This document shows positions 47,652 through 56,275 of a DNA stretch of 64,000 bases, piece after piece. The notes beneath the pieces were generated by a model that saw only the letters and a program-made list of their open reading frames with translations, searched no databases and had not been told where the DNA came from. The stretch is taken from positions 1-64,000 of the forward strand of contig NZ_JAUNTJ010000013.1 of NCBI RefSeq assembly GCF_030538755.1, read 5' to 3'. Source of the DNA: Paracoccus sp. (in: a-proteobacteria) (GTDB taxonomy: Bacteria > Pseudomonadota > Alphaproteobacteria > Rhodobacterales > Rhodobacteraceae). How positions within the stretch are numbered: position 1 is the first letter of the stretch; each line of letters opens with the position of its first letter. Position numbers and translations under genes: made by a program.

Positions 47652-48581
47652 TCAGGGCAGATGCGCGCCCAGCATCCAGCCTTCCCATGCCTGTTCGTCG
47701 GCGGTCAGCGGCGGATGTTCGGGCCGGTGGCCGTCATGGGTCGCGATCATTCCGATAGCCCCCACCAGCGCGTCAAAGGCATCGTCGTTCGCCTTGGCCT
47801 TATGCCCGGCAAATCCGGTGCGGACCATATGTTCTATGGGGGGCGACAGGGTGATGGATAACGCCTGCGCCTTGTCCAAAAGCGCCGGGGCCAGTGCCAT
47901 CAGTTTCTGCGGATCGGTTTTGCCCGGCTTTTGCCGGGGCGTCAGCCCCAGCAGGTCGTAAAACCGGGTGGGATAGGTTTCGGCCAGCGTCAGGCGGGCG
48001 GTGCTGTCGTGCAGATCGCCGTCAAAGGGCCAGAGGTGGCTTTCGCCTTGCAAGGGCAGGATGATCTCTTTCAGGCCCGCGATCATGGCCTTGCCAACCT
48101 GATTGCCGCCAAGCGTCCAGAACATGACCGCCGCCGCGTTGCCCATACCTGCCGCGCGGTCGCAGCGCCTGTGCAACTGATCCCACGTCAGGTTCAGGGC
48201 GTTGGTCAGTTGTGCCCGGTGCTGGCTGCCCTTTTCGGCCGTGGCCTGCGGATAGAACGGGCGATAAACCGAGATGTCTTGAACGATCTGCCCCGGTAAC
48301 AGCCAATGTGGCCACTGTCCGCAAGACAGAGCCTGCAAAAAGGCGCGGAAATGCGGAAACCCGGTTCTTTGCGCATAGGCGGTGGGCAAGCCGATGGGGA
48401 AATCGAACCCGGCCAGAACCTGATGATTGCGGCTTGCCTGTCGCAAACCATTGGCAACGTCGGCAGGGAACAGGTCCGCTGCTGGCGCAAGATCACCAAT
48501 CACCTATCCCGCACCGCTGCGCCGTGCAAGCGCCCCCCACCGTTTGGCGGGGGACGTTGACCAGTCGAAATGCGCGATCAG
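47652..48581 (-). pseudogene. Conserved hypothetical with amber codon near the N-terminus
   Basis: From GTG 48503 the frame gives 283 residues (GFDFPIGLPTAYAQR, FPHFRAFLQAL, YPTRFYDLLGL, NDDAFDALVGAI). Upstream the same frame continues through 25 clearly coding codons (AHFDWSTSPAKRWGALARRS) interrupted by TAG at 48504-48506. The furthest plausible start is CTG 48581, six bases after the mcm stop. Family members begin with a similar HFDWS segment, so the N-terminus has been separated by an amber codon and the start codon may also be changed. Translation from GTG 48503 would give a truncated protein. The function is unknown; the DxS and D-D-A-FDA pattern suggests a DUF429-type nuclease-like fold. 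Confidence 0.6.
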
Positions 48582-48587
48582 AACCGC

Positions 48588-50720
48588 TCACCCCCGTGCT
48601 TCGCGGATCAGGCGCAGGATGTCGGCGGCGGCGGCGGGGATGTTGGTGCCGGGGCCGAAGATCGCCTTGACGCCTGCGGCCTTGAGGAAATCGTAATCCT
48701 GTTGCGGGATCACGCCGCCGCAGATCACCAGAATATCCTTGGCCCCCTGCGCCGCCAGAGCCTCGATCAGTTTCGGGGCCAGCGTCTTGTGACCCGCCGC
48801 CTGCGAGGAAATGCCCACGACGTGAACATCGTTGTCGATGGCGTCCTGCGCGGCTTCTTCGGGGGTTTGGAACAGCGGGCCAACGTCCACGTCAAAGCCG
48901 ATGTCGGCGAATGCGGTGGCGATGACCTTGGCGCCGCGGTCATGGCCGTCCTGCCCCATTTTCACCACCAGCATACGCGGGCGGCGGCCTTCGGTTTCGG
49001 CAAAGGCTTCCACATCGCGCTGGATCTGGGCAAAGCCTTCGTCGCCCTCGTAGGCGGCGCCGTAAACGCCGGCCAGCGTTTTCACCTCGGCCCGGTGGCG
49101 GCCAAAGATTTTCTCCATCGCCATGCTGATTTCCCCCACGGATGCGCGCACACGGGCGGCCTCGACCGCCGCTTGCAGCAGATTGCCGCCCTGTTCGGCG
49201 CGGCGGGTGATTTCGTCCAGCGCGGCCTGACAGGCGGCTTCGTCGCGGGTGGCGCGCATTTCGGTCAGGCGCGCGATCTGCGATTCACGCACCTTCACGT
49301 TGTCGATGTCCAGAATGTCGATCGGGTCTTCCTTGTCCTTGCGATATTTGTTGACGCCGACGATGACTTCTTCGCCCCGGTCGATCATCGCCTGACGCCG
49401 CGCCGCCGTTTCCTCGATCCGCAGTTTCGGCATCCCCGTGGCGACGGCCTTGGTCATGCCGCCCATGTCCTCGACCTCCTGGATCAGCGCCCATGCCTGT
49501 TCGGCCAGTTCGGCGGTCAGGGTTTCGATGTAATACGACCCGGCCAGCGGATCGACGACATGGGTGATGCCGGTTTCTTCTTGCAGGATCAGCTGAGTGT
49601 TCCGCGCGATGCGGGCGGAAAACTCGGTCGGCAGGGCGATGGCTTCGTCCAGCGCGTTGGTGTGCAGCGACTGCGTGCCGCCAAGCGCCGCCGACATCGC
49701 CTCGTAGGCGGTGCGGATCACGTTGTTATAGGGGTCCTGTTCCTGCAACGAAACGCCCGAGGTCTGGCAATGCGTGCGCAGCATCAGGCTGCCGGATTTC
49801 TTCGGGTTGAAATCCGACATGATCCGGTGCCACAGCAGACGCGCGGCCCGCAGCTTGGCAATTTCCATAAAGAAGTTCATGCCGATGGCGAAAAAGAACG
49901 ACAGCCGCCCGGCAAAGGCATCAACATCCATCCCGGCGGCAATCGCGGCGCGGACATATTCGCGCCCGTCGGCCAGCGTATAGGCCAGTTCCTGCACCAG
50001 ATTGGCCCCGGCTTCCTGCATGTGATAGCCGGAAATCGAGATGCTGTTGAATTTCGGCATCTCGTTGCTGGTATATTCGATAATATCGGCAATGATCCGC
50101 ATCGAGGGTTCGGGCGGATAGATATAGGTGTTCCGCACCATGAATTCTTTCAGAATGTCGTTCTGAATAGTGCCCGACAGAACCGAGCGGTCGTGGCCCT
50201 GTTCCTCGCCGGTGACGATGAAGTTCGCCAGAATCGGGATGACGGCACCGTTCATGGTCATCGAGACCGACACCTTGTCCAGCGGGATGCCGTCGAACAG
50301 GATCTTCATGTCCTCGACCGAATCGATCGCCACCCCGGCCTTGCCCACATCCCCCACAACGCGGTCATGGTCGCTGTCATAGCCGCGATGGGTGGCCAGA
50401 TCGAAGGCGACCGACACGCCCTGCTGACCGGCAGCCAGTGCCTTGCGGTAAAAGGCATTCGATTCCTCGGCGGTGGAAAAGCCCGCATATTGCCGGATCG
50501 TCCACGGGCGGCCCGCATACATGGTCGCGCGGGGGCCACGGGTAAAGGGCGCAATCCCCGGCAGGCTGTGCATATGGTCCAGCCCTGCCGTATCCTCGGC
50601 GGTATAAAGCGGTTTGACCTCGATCCCCTCCAGCGTCTGCCAGTTCAGATCATCGGGGTTGCGGCCCTTCAGTTCCTTTTCCGCCAGCTTGCGCCAGTCA
50701 TCCAACGTCGGTTTTGTCAT
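48588..50720 (-). CDS. mcmA: Methylmalonyl-CoA mutase
   Basis: 710 residues in one chain with both domains. The N-terminal catalytic TIM barrel contains [37 protein letters not shown] and [17 protein letters not shown]. The C-terminal B12-binding domain holds [26 protein letters not shown] in pieces, with the DxHxxG cobalt-ligand motif. It isomerises (R)-methylmalonyl-CoA to succinyl-CoA. The pcc genes on the same strand upstream supply methylmalonyl-CoA. Mutase epimerase is not in the window. ATG 50720 follows AAAGGACAGATC. Confidence 0.97.
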   Translation of the reverse strand: MTKPTLDDWRKLAEKELKGRNPDDLNWQTLEGIEVKPLYTAEDTAGLDHMHSLPGIAPFTRGPRATMYAGRPWTIRQYAGFSTAEESNAFYRKALAAGQQGVSVAFDLATHRGYDSDHDRVVGDVGKAGVAIDSVEDMKILFDGIPLDKVSVSMTMNGAVIPILANFIVTGEEQGHDRSVLSGTIQNDILKEFMVRNTYIYPPEPSMRIIADIIEYTSNEMPKFNSISISGYHMQEAGANLVQELAYTLADGREYVRAAIAAGMDVDAFAGRLSFFFAIGMNFFMEIAKLRAARLLWHRIMSDFNPKKSGSLMLRTHCQTSGVSLQEQDPYNNVIRTAYEAMSAALGGTQSLHTNALDEAIALPTEFSARIARNTQLILQEETGITHVVDPLAGSYYIETLTAELAEQAWALIQEVEDMGGMTKAVATGMPKLRIEETAARRQAMIDRGEEVIVGVNKYRKDKEDPIDILDIDNVKVRESQIARLTEMRATRDEAACQAALDEITRRAEQGGNLLQAAVEAARVRASVGEISMAMEKIFGRHRAEVKTLAGVYGAAYEGDEGFAQIQRDVEAFAETEGRRPRMLVVKMGQDGHDRGAKVIATAFADIGFDVDVGPLFQTPEEAAQDAIDNDVHVVGISSQAAGHKTLAPKLIEALAAQGAKDILVICGGVIPQQDYDFLKAAGVKAIFGPGTNIPAAAADILRLIREARG

Positions 50721-50779
50721 GATCTGTCCTTTCCGATTGGACTGCCTGCCCTATATTCAAAGGGCAGAACGAGGTGCCG

Positions 50780-51358
50780 ATGAAGTGTAAATTATTGCCC
50801 GCGACGATGTTTCTGGCCGCGATGGCCGTGGCTGCGATGGGGCCGGGGCGATCCGATGCGCCGCCTGAATCCGTGGTGCCGCCGGTGCAACCGTCCCAGC
50901 CTGCGACGGGCGCGGCATGGCCGACCAGCCGGTCGCCCGAACCCGATGCGCCGGGTTCCGCCGCAGGCCAGCCCGCCGCCGTGGGCCAAGCCGTGCTGCG
51001 CATCCTGCCCGCGTCCGAGGCTGATCCGGCGACGTTCCTGTGGCAGGCGCGGCCCCTGGTGATCTTTGCCGATACCGCCGCCGACCCCGCCTTTATCGAA
51101 CAGCTCAAGCGGTTAGAGCGTGATCCGGCGGCGCTGATTGCCCGCGATGTGGTGGTGATTACCGATACCGACCCAGCGGCAAACAGCGCATGGCGGCAGC
51201 AATTGCACCCGCGCGGCTTTTCTCTGGTGCTGCTGGACAAGGACGGGCAGGTGAAACAGCGCAAGCCCAGCCCGTGGACGGTGCGCGAAATCAGCCGCGC
51301 CATCGACAAATTCCCGCTGCGGCGGCAGGAAATCGGCCGGGCAGGGGTGCTGCCCTGA
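50780..51358 (+). CDS. DUF4174 domain protein, secreted
   Basis: 192 residues from ATG 50780, after GAGG. A signal peptide (MKCKLLPATMFLAAMAVAAMG) is followed by a Pro-rich linker (about 25-75) and a DUF4174 domain (about 88-185) with RPLVIFADTAADPAFIEQLKRLERD and GFSLVLLDKDGQVKQRKPSPWTVREI. The fold looks thioredoxin-like but no CxxC is present. Probably periplasmic. Divergent from mcm, on the opposite strand inside the propionate region. Confidence 0.8.
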   Translation: MKCKLLPATMFLAAMAVAAMGPGRSDAPPESVVPPVQPSQPATGAAWPTSRSPEPDAPGSAAGQPAAVGQAVLRILPASEADPATFLWQARPLVIFADTAADPAFIEQLKRLERDPAALIARDVVVITDTDPAANSAWRQQLHPRGFSLVLLDKDGQVKQRKPSPWTVREISRAIDKFPLRRQEIGRAGVLP

Positions 51359-51409
51359 TTGCAATTCACCGAAACCCCGCTCATATTCATAAGAACGAGT
51401 GAGGGCATC

Positions 51410-51604
51410 ATGGACAAACCGAAATCCCTGCGCATTTTCCGGTCGCATCCGCGGACAGAACCCGTCCTGACCAGAAAGCCGTCGCGCCCCGAACGCCCCG
51501 AGGTGCAGACCAGCGGCGCGCGTCTTTCCCTGATTGCAGAAGCCGAACGGATCATGGGCGTCCAACCGATCCTTGGCCGGACGAAGCCGCGTCCGGGCTA
51601 TTGA
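51410..51604 (+). CDS. Small basic hypothetical protein, 64 residues
   Basis: Starts ATG 51410 after GAGTGAGGGCATC. The sequence is Arg/Pro-rich (MDKPKSLRIFRSHPRTEPVL, then RPGY at the end) and has no recognisable domain. It follows the DUF4174 gene by 51 bases on the same strand and overlaps the convergent 51552-52151 gene. It may be real but rests on codon pattern and a plausible ribosome site only. Confidence 0.4.
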   Translation: MDKPKSLRIFRSHPRTEPVLTRKPSRPERPEVQTSGARLSLIAEAERIMGVQPILGRTKPRPGY

Positions 51605-52151
51605 CGGAACGGCGTCCGGTTCCGTCCATATTATTGGCAATGGCGATCATCGCCTTTTCGCCCAGCTCCAGCGCCTCCAGTTCAAAGGCGATATAATCGC
51701 GATACATCGCTGCTGCGCGATCCGCGCCGATTTTTTCCTTATCCAGAACCCGCAGATCGGTAATCATCGCCGAAATGGCGTTCAACTGGCTGTAATACAG
51801 AACCAGCGGGTCAATGGTGTCGCGGGGCAGGATGTGGATATTCTCGATAATGGCGCGAAAGATCGCATCATTGGATTCCGATGGGATGGTCGGGAAATAA
51901 TCCGGCTGGGTTTCGATCATGCGGGCGATGGTTTCGCCATATTCGGCCAGTTCCTCGCGCCGCAGCATGGCGACATTGGCGCGGATTTCGGCAAACAGGG
52001 CGCGCTGGACATCGCGCACCCGTTCCGCGCGATGGCGGCGGTCGCGCCAGATGTTCTGATAGGCCACCACCCACCAGCCCGCCGCCAGAAACAGCCCGGC
52101 AATCACCGCCTGCTGCGCGGGGGGCGCAAGGATATGATCCAGAGGGGCCAT
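51552..52151 (-). CDS. Single-pass membrane protein, unknown (DUF4760-like)
   Basis: 199 residues. A membrane helix lies at about 14-33 (AQQAVIAGLFLAAGWWVVAY), then a cytoplasmic or periplasmic helical part (RDVQRALFAEIRANVAMLRREELAEYGETIARMIE, in pieces). It resembles DUF4760-type proteins loosely. ATG 52151 overlaps the TGA of the previous gene (TGATG), so the two are coupled. It is the third gene downstream of pccA on this strand, with no visible role in propionate metabolism. Confidence 0.65.
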   Translation of the reverse strand: MAPLDHILAPPAQQAVIAGLFLAAGWWVVAYQNIWRDRRHRAERVRDVQRALFAEIRANVAMLRREELAEYGETIARMIETQPDYFPTIPSESNDAIFRAIIENIHILPRDTIDPLVLYYSQLNAISAMITDLRVLDKEKIGADRAAAMYRDYIAFELEALELGEKAMIAIANNMDGTGRRSVNSPDAASSGQGSVGRP

Positions 52152-52618
52152 CAGCGCACATCCTGCCGCACGATCCAGTCGCGCAGCATCAGGCCGGTGG
52201 TGAAATAGCCCACGGCGGCAACGAAAGGTGCCCCGGATACGGGCAGCGGCGTCAGAAAGGCCACCCCCATCGCCAGCAAGGGCAGCGCCGCCATCATTCC
52301 ACCCGCAGCGGCCAGCCGCCACAGCCGGGGCCAGCGCCCGGCGGCCAGCGCGATCACCGTGCCATAGGCCAGCGCCCCGGCCATCGCCAGCAGGGCGAAT
52401 TGCCCGGCCAGTTCCAGCAATTGATGCGTCAGGCGGGAACTGTCCAGCCCCACCGCCGCCGATACCCGGTCATGCAGCGCCGCCGCCCGCACCGGAAAGC
52501 GCCATGCCAGCGCCAGCACAGCCGCCCCCGCCGCCAGCCCCGCCATCAGGGCCAGCGCCACGATGCCACGGCCAAGCGGGCGGGCCGCCACCTTATTCGA
52601 ACTCGATGATGACGTCAT
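52151..52618 (-). CDS. Multi-pass membrane protein, unknown
   Basis: 155 residues with about four hydrophobic segments (GIVALALMAGLAAGAAVLALAW, LALLAMAGALAYGTVIALAAG, AAAGGMMAALPLLAMGVAFL, FVAAVGYFTTGLMLRDWIV). The first 26 bases overlap the end of pccA, and a GTG at 52591 could be the true start just after pccA. No conserved motif is recognised. Confidence 0.6.
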   Translation of the reverse strand: MTSSSSSNKVAARPLGRGIVALALMAGLAAGAAVLALAWRFPVRAAALHDRVSAAVGLDSSRLTHQLLELAGQFALLAMAGALAYGTVIALAAGRWPRLWRLAAAGGMMAALPLLAMGVAFLTPLPVSGAPFVAAVGYFTTGLMLRDWIVRQDVR

Positions 52619-54638
52619 CGACGCGCAGGCTTTGCCCCGGCTCGGCGTTGACGGATTTCACCACGGATTTCTTTTCGGCGCGCAGGATGTTTTCCATCTT
52701 CATCGCTTCGATGGTGGCCAGCGCCTGACCTTCCTGCACCTCGTCGCCCTCGGCCACGTTGATTTTCACCACCAGCCCCGGCATCGGGCACAGCAGGAAT
52801 TTCGACGTATCCGGCGCCACCTTTTCCGGCATGAAGCGGGCCAGTTCGGCGGTGCGCGGACGGCGGACATAGACCTTGAGATCGGCGCCGCGCGTGCGCA
52901 TCCGATAACCGGCGTGGATTTTATCGACCTTGATGACCAGGGGTTCGCTGTCCACCGTCAGCCGCGCCAGCGACATGCCGGGCAGCCAGTCGCCCTCGAC
53001 GCGCATGGTCTGGTCGCCGATGGTCACATCCGCGCCCTCGGGGTCGGCGATCATGCGCACCTTGATTTCCTGCTTGCCGATCAGCACCACCCAGTTCGAC
53101 CCGACATGGCGTTCGTGATTGCCCAGACGGCCGGTGATCCGGGTGCGGCGAATTTCCGCGACGCGGTGCATTGCCGCCGCCGTTGCCGCGATCCGGTTCA
53201 TATCTTCGGGCGAGGGTTCGATGCCCTGAAAACCGTCGGGATATTCCTCGGCGATAAAGGCCGTGGTGATGTCGCCGCTGACGAAACGCGGGTGGTCCAT
53301 CACCGCCGACAGGAAGGGCAGGTTGTGGCCGATCCCTTCCACCTCGAACCCGTCCAGCGCCTCGCGCATGGCTTCGATCGCGCGGTCGCGCGTGGGTGCC
53401 CATGTGCACAGCTTGGCGATCATCGGGTCGTAATACATGCTGATCTCGCCGCCTTCATAGACGCCGGTATCGTTGCGCACGGCGGTCGCGCCCTGCCGCA
53501 CATCCTCGGCCAGCCATTTGCCGCTGCCGACCATCGGCCCGGCGGCAACCTCGGCCGGGGGGCGGTAACGGGTCAGGCGACCAATCGAGGGTAGAAAGTT
53601 GCGATACGGGTCTTCGGCATAAAGACGGCTTTCAATCGCCCAGCCGTTGATTTTCAGATCTTCTTGCCGGAAGGGCAGAGGCTCGCCGCTGGCGACACGG
53701 ATCATCTGTTCGACCAGATCGACGCCGGTAATCAGCTCTGTGACCGGATGTTCCACCTGCAAGCGGGTGTTCATTTCAAGGAAATAGAAATTCCGTTCGC
53801 CATCGACGATGAATTCCACCGTGCCTGCGCTGGTGTAACCCACTGCCTTGGCCAGCGCGACGGCCTGTTCGCCCATGGCCTTGCGCGTGGCTTCGTCAAG
53901 AAAGGGCGAGGGCGCTTCTTCGATGACCTTCTGGTTGCGCCGCTGGATCGAGCATTCGCGTTCGTGCAGGTAAACCGCGTTGCCGTGCTGATCGGCCAGC
54001 ACCTGAATTTCGATGTGGCGCGGCTGCGTGACGAATTTCTCGATAAAGATGCGGTCGTCGCCAAAGCTGTTGGCGGCCTCGTTCCTGGAACTTTCAAAGC
54101 CCTCGCGCGCCTCGGTGTCGTTCCAGGCGATGCGCATCCCCTTGCCGCCGCCGCCCGCCGATGCCTTTATCATCACCGGATAGCCGATCTGCTGGCTGAT
54201 CTTCACCGCTTCATCGGCGTCGGCGATCAGGCCCATATAGCCGGGCACGGTGGAAACGCCCGCCTCGGCGGCGATCTTTTTCGAGGTGATCTTGTCGCCC
54301 ATCGCCTCGATCGCGCCAACGGGCGGGCCGATAAAGGCCACGCCGGCCTGTTCCAGCGCCTCGGCGAATTTCATGTTCTCGGACAGAAAGCCATAGCCGG
54401 GGTGAACCGCCTCGGCGCCGGTCTGGCGGATGGCCTCCATGATCTTGTCGATCACGATATAGGATTGGCCCGCCGGGGGCGGGCCGATGTGAATCGCCTC
54501 ATCCGCCATTTCGACATGCAGCGCGTTGCGGTCGGCATCCGAATAGACGGCAACCGTCTGGATGCCCATCTTGCGCGCGGTCTTGATGACGCGGCAGGCA
54601 ATTTCACCGCGGTTGGCGATCAGGATTTTCTTGAACAT
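52593..54638 (-). CDS. pccA: Propionyl-CoA carboxylase alpha (biotin) subunit
   Basis: 681 residues. A biotin carboxylase domain (1-about 450: ILIANRGEIACRVIKTARKMG, GFLSENMKFAEALE, KASAGGGGKGMRIAW, ERECSIQRRNQKVIEEAPSP, FYFLEMNTRLQVEHPVTELI) is joined through a linker to the biotinyl domain at the C-terminus (EAMKM with biotinylated K647). It carboxylates biotin with ATP and bicarbonate, and PccB then transfers carbon dioxide to propionyl-CoA. Length and C-terminus are those of other Rhodobacteraceae PccA. It sits 1.6 kb from pccB, with four small genes between. Confidence 0.97.
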   Translation of the reverse strand: MFKKILIANRGEIACRVIKTARKMGIQTVAVYSDADRNALHVEMADEAIHIGPPPAGQSYIVIDKIMEAIRQTGAEAVHPGYGFLSENMKFAEALEQAGVAFIGPPVGAIEAMGDKITSKKIAAEAGVSTVPGYMGLIADADEAVKISQQIGYPVMIKASAGGGGKGMRIAWNDTEAREGFESSRNEAANSFGDDRIFIEKFVTQPRHIEIQVLADQHGNAVYLHERECSIQRRNQKVIEEAPSPFLDEATRKAMGEQAVALAKAVGYTSAGTVEFIVDGERNFYFLEMNTRLQVEHPVTELITGVDLVEQMIRVASGEPLPFRQEDLKINGWAIESRLYAEDPYRNFLPSIGRLTRYRPPAEVAAGPMVGSGKWLAEDVRQGATAVRNDTGVYEGGEISMYYDPMIAKLCTWAPTRDRAIEAMREALDGFEVEGIGHNLPFLSAVMDHPRFVSGDITTAFIAEEYPDGFQGIEPSPEDMNRIAATAAAMHRVAEIRRTRITGRLGNHERHVGSNWVVLIGKQEIKVRMIADPEGADVTIGDQTMRVEGDWLPGMSLARLTVDSEPLVIKVDKIHAGYRMRTRGADLKVYVRRPRTAELARFMPEKVAPDTSKFLLCPMPGLVVKINVAEGDEVQEGQALATIEAMKMENILRAEKKSVVKSVNAEPGQSLRVDDVIIEFE

Positions 54639-54656
54639 GGCTGGTCCCCGGACATG

Positions 54657-54690
54657 AAAAAACCGCCCCGGACGCCAAAGGCCGGGACGG
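54657..54690 (-). terminator. Intrinsic terminator after the 73-residue lipoprotein gene
   Basis: On the minus strand a 9-bp stem (CCGTCCCGG with CCGGGGCGG, one T-G pair) precedes TTTTTT. It is placed between the 73-residue lipoprotein gene and pccA, so pccA may need its own promoter or depend on read-through. Confidence 0.8.
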
Positions 54691-54731
54691 CAGAAAAGGT
54701 TTGCGCGCCGCGCGTGGCGGCAGCGGTCAGA

Positions 54732-54953
54732 TTATTGGCAAAGCCGCACGTCGTCGCACAGCGCGCCCGCGACGGCGCCGATGGCCGCGCCTTTGACACG
54801 ATCCGACCCGCCTTTGCCGCGCACGGTCTGGACGGTATAGCCGCCTGCCGCACCGATGATGGCGCGGTCCGCGTCGGTCGGCCGGATGTTTTGCGTGCAG
54901 CCCGCCACAAGGGCAAGCGAGACGCCGGAAGCAAGGAGAAAGATCTTGCGCAT
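54732..54953 (-). CDS. Small glycine-zipper lipoprotein A
   Basis: 73 residues. Signal peptide MRKIFLLASGVSLALVAGC ends in the lipobox AGC. The mature part is Gly/Ala-rich (AIIGAAGGYTVQTV, KGAAIGAVAGALCDDVRLCQ). Its C-terminus GALCDDVRLCQ matches GALCDDVGVCAS of the next gene upstream, so the two are tandem paralogs. Probably an outer-membrane lipoprotein of unknown role, between pccB and pccA. Confidence 0.75.
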   Translation of the reverse strand: MRKIFLLASGVSLALVAGCTQNIRPTDADRAIIGAAGGYTVQTVRGKGGSDRVKGAAIGAVAGALCDDVRLCQ

Positions 54954-55037
54954 GTCAGTTGTCTTTCCGTCAGGCCAAGGCCGTCCGCGCCATGCAGGCG
55001 CGGAGGAACCGTGGCGATTGCGTTGAAATGACGCCGA

Positions 55038-55286
55038 TCAGTAGCCCGATGCCGAGGCGCAGACGCCCACATCGTCGCACAGCGCGCCTGCGGCACCGCC
55101 GATAAGCGCGCCGGTGCCAACGTTGCCGTCAACGGCTTTGGCGATGACGGCACCAGCCACGGCACCACCGGCAGCGCGCTGCACGTCGGGCGAAATGGCG
55201 GGTGCGCCATAGCCTTGCTGGCAAGCCGACAGGGTTGCCGCAACAAGAAGAGCGCCGGAAAGGCGAAGGATCGAAGTCGTCTGCAT
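55038..55286 (-). CDS. Small glycine-zipper lipoprotein B
   Basis: 82 residues. Signal peptide MQTTSILRLSGALLVAATLSAC with lipobox SAC. The mature part has a glycine-zipper (AAGGAVAGAVIAKAVDG, TGALIGGAAGALCDDVGVC). Both paralogs end with two cysteines four residues apart around a CDDV motif (CDDVxxC), suggesting a disulfide. RBS is AGGCACAGTGAT, weak. Confidence 0.75.
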   Translation of the reverse strand: MQTTSILRLSGALLVAATLSACQQGYGAPAISPDVQRAAGGAVAGAVIAKAVDGNVGTGALIGGAAGALCDDVGVCASASGY

Positions 55287-55420
55287 ATCACTGTGCCTGT
55301 ATCAAAGACCCGTTTTCGGGCCGGTTGTGTTGAACATACGCAGGTTATGCCATTTCTATTCCAACAGGCAAACTGAAATGGCCGTGAAAAGGTGGTGATG
55401 GGCAAGGGTTTGCGCATGAT

Positions 55421-55858
55421 TCAGCCGCGCCCTGCGTCGGAATCGTCGCCATCGTCCCAATCGCCGTCATCCTCGGGCCAGTCGTCGCCATCTTCCCAAC
55501 CTTCGCCATTGTCAGGCTTGGCGAAAATTTCCGGGAATGAGGCCTCGGCCCGCGCCAGATCGACGACGAAAAGCTGTTCGTAATCGGTGGGGTTCAGCTT
55601 GCCCACGGGCATCACCTCGCGCCCGATCAGCCATGACAGGCGGCCCGCGTCCAGATTGCCGCGTTCAAAGGGTTCGTCGCCGAAATGTTCGATCAGAGCG
55701 GCCAGAAAGGCGACATCGGCGCGGCGATCAGCGGGGCGGCGGTCCTTGAACCGTTCGCGCCGGGTGATCGGCGTGGCGCCTTTGGCATTGGCGCGGCGGA
55801 TGACGAATTGGAAATCGGTGCCGGCCAGACGGCCCGGAAAGCCGCGATGCTTCAGCAT
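55421..55858 (-). CDS. Conserved hypothetical with acidic C-terminal tail
   Basis: 145 residues. A compact N-terminal domain (FPGRLAGTDFQFVIRRANAKGATPITRRERFKD in pieces, SWLIGREVMPVGKLNPTDYEQLFVVDLARAEASFPEIF) is followed by an acidic tail rich in Asp/Glu/Gly/Trp (EDGDDWPEDDGDWDDGDD). No domain is recognised. It lies between pccB and pccA, as do similar conserved hypotheticals in related genomes to my knowledge. Could bind a cationic partner. Confidence 0.65.
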   Translation of the reverse strand: MLKHRGFPGRLAGTDFQFVIRRANAKGATPITRRERFKDRRPADRRADVAFLAALIEHFGDEPFERGNLDAGRLSWLIGREVMPVGKLNPTDYEQLFVVDLARAEASFPEIFAKPDNGEGWEDGDDWPEDDGDWDDGDDSDAGRG

Positions 55859-55924
55859 GACACGCCCCTCCGGCAGTGGGCGATGCCTTGGCGCGGGCAG
55901 TCAGGCCGCCCGCGCCGCGTGGCG

Positions 55925-56074
55925 TCAGTTGGCGCCGTATTTGCCCTGATAGACAGGCTCGGGCGCGATGGCGACGGGGCCGGGCGTGACCGAAATTTGC
56001 GGCTGCGGCTGTTGCTGCTGGCAAGCGGCCAGAGCGGACAGCAGGACGAGGCCGAGAACGATTTTCTTCGACAT
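55925..56074 (-). CDS. 49-residue lipoprotein
   Basis: The minus-strand frame reads MSKKIVLGLVLLSALAAC then QQQQPQPQISVTPGPVAIAPEPVYQGKYGAN. A clear signal peptide and lipobox (LAAC, C18) make a lipoprotein with a Pro/Gln-rich stub. ATG 56074 follows AGGAGAAATTTCCC, a strong ribosome site. It is the first of four small genes downstream of pccB. Confidence 0.75.
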   Translation of the reverse strand: MSKKIVLGLVLLSALAACQQQQPQPQISVTPGPVAIAPEPVYQGKYGAN

Positions 56075-56093
56075 GGGAAATTTCTCCTGTAAT

Positions 56094-56113
56094 CCGGGGC
56101 GGTTGTGCCCCGG
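56094..56113 (-). terminator. Hairpin between pccB and the 49-residue lipoprotein gene
   Basis: CCGGGGC (56094-56100) and GCCCCGG (56107-56113) are perfect inverted copies with a 6-base loop, about 20 bases upstream of the 49-residue gene. No T run follows, so it may attenuate rather than terminate. Confidence 0.4.
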
Positions 56114-56275
56114 CTGCTCGGGTTTGTTCCGGCGCGTTGGTGCGTCGGATGCGCTATTTTATCCCCTGCCACCGCGCCCCGACAGATGGCGCAGGTCAGC
56201 CGGCCCACAAGTCCGGCGGAATGTGGCCATGCTGCATCATACACGCAGGCGTGAACGGTCATCTGGATCAGCCCC

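Noticed and set aside
48570-50783. A 737-codon plus-strand frame opposite mcm
   Set aside because: Pure antisense of a strongly conserved enzyme; Arg/His/Gly-rich shadow composition, no ribosome site.
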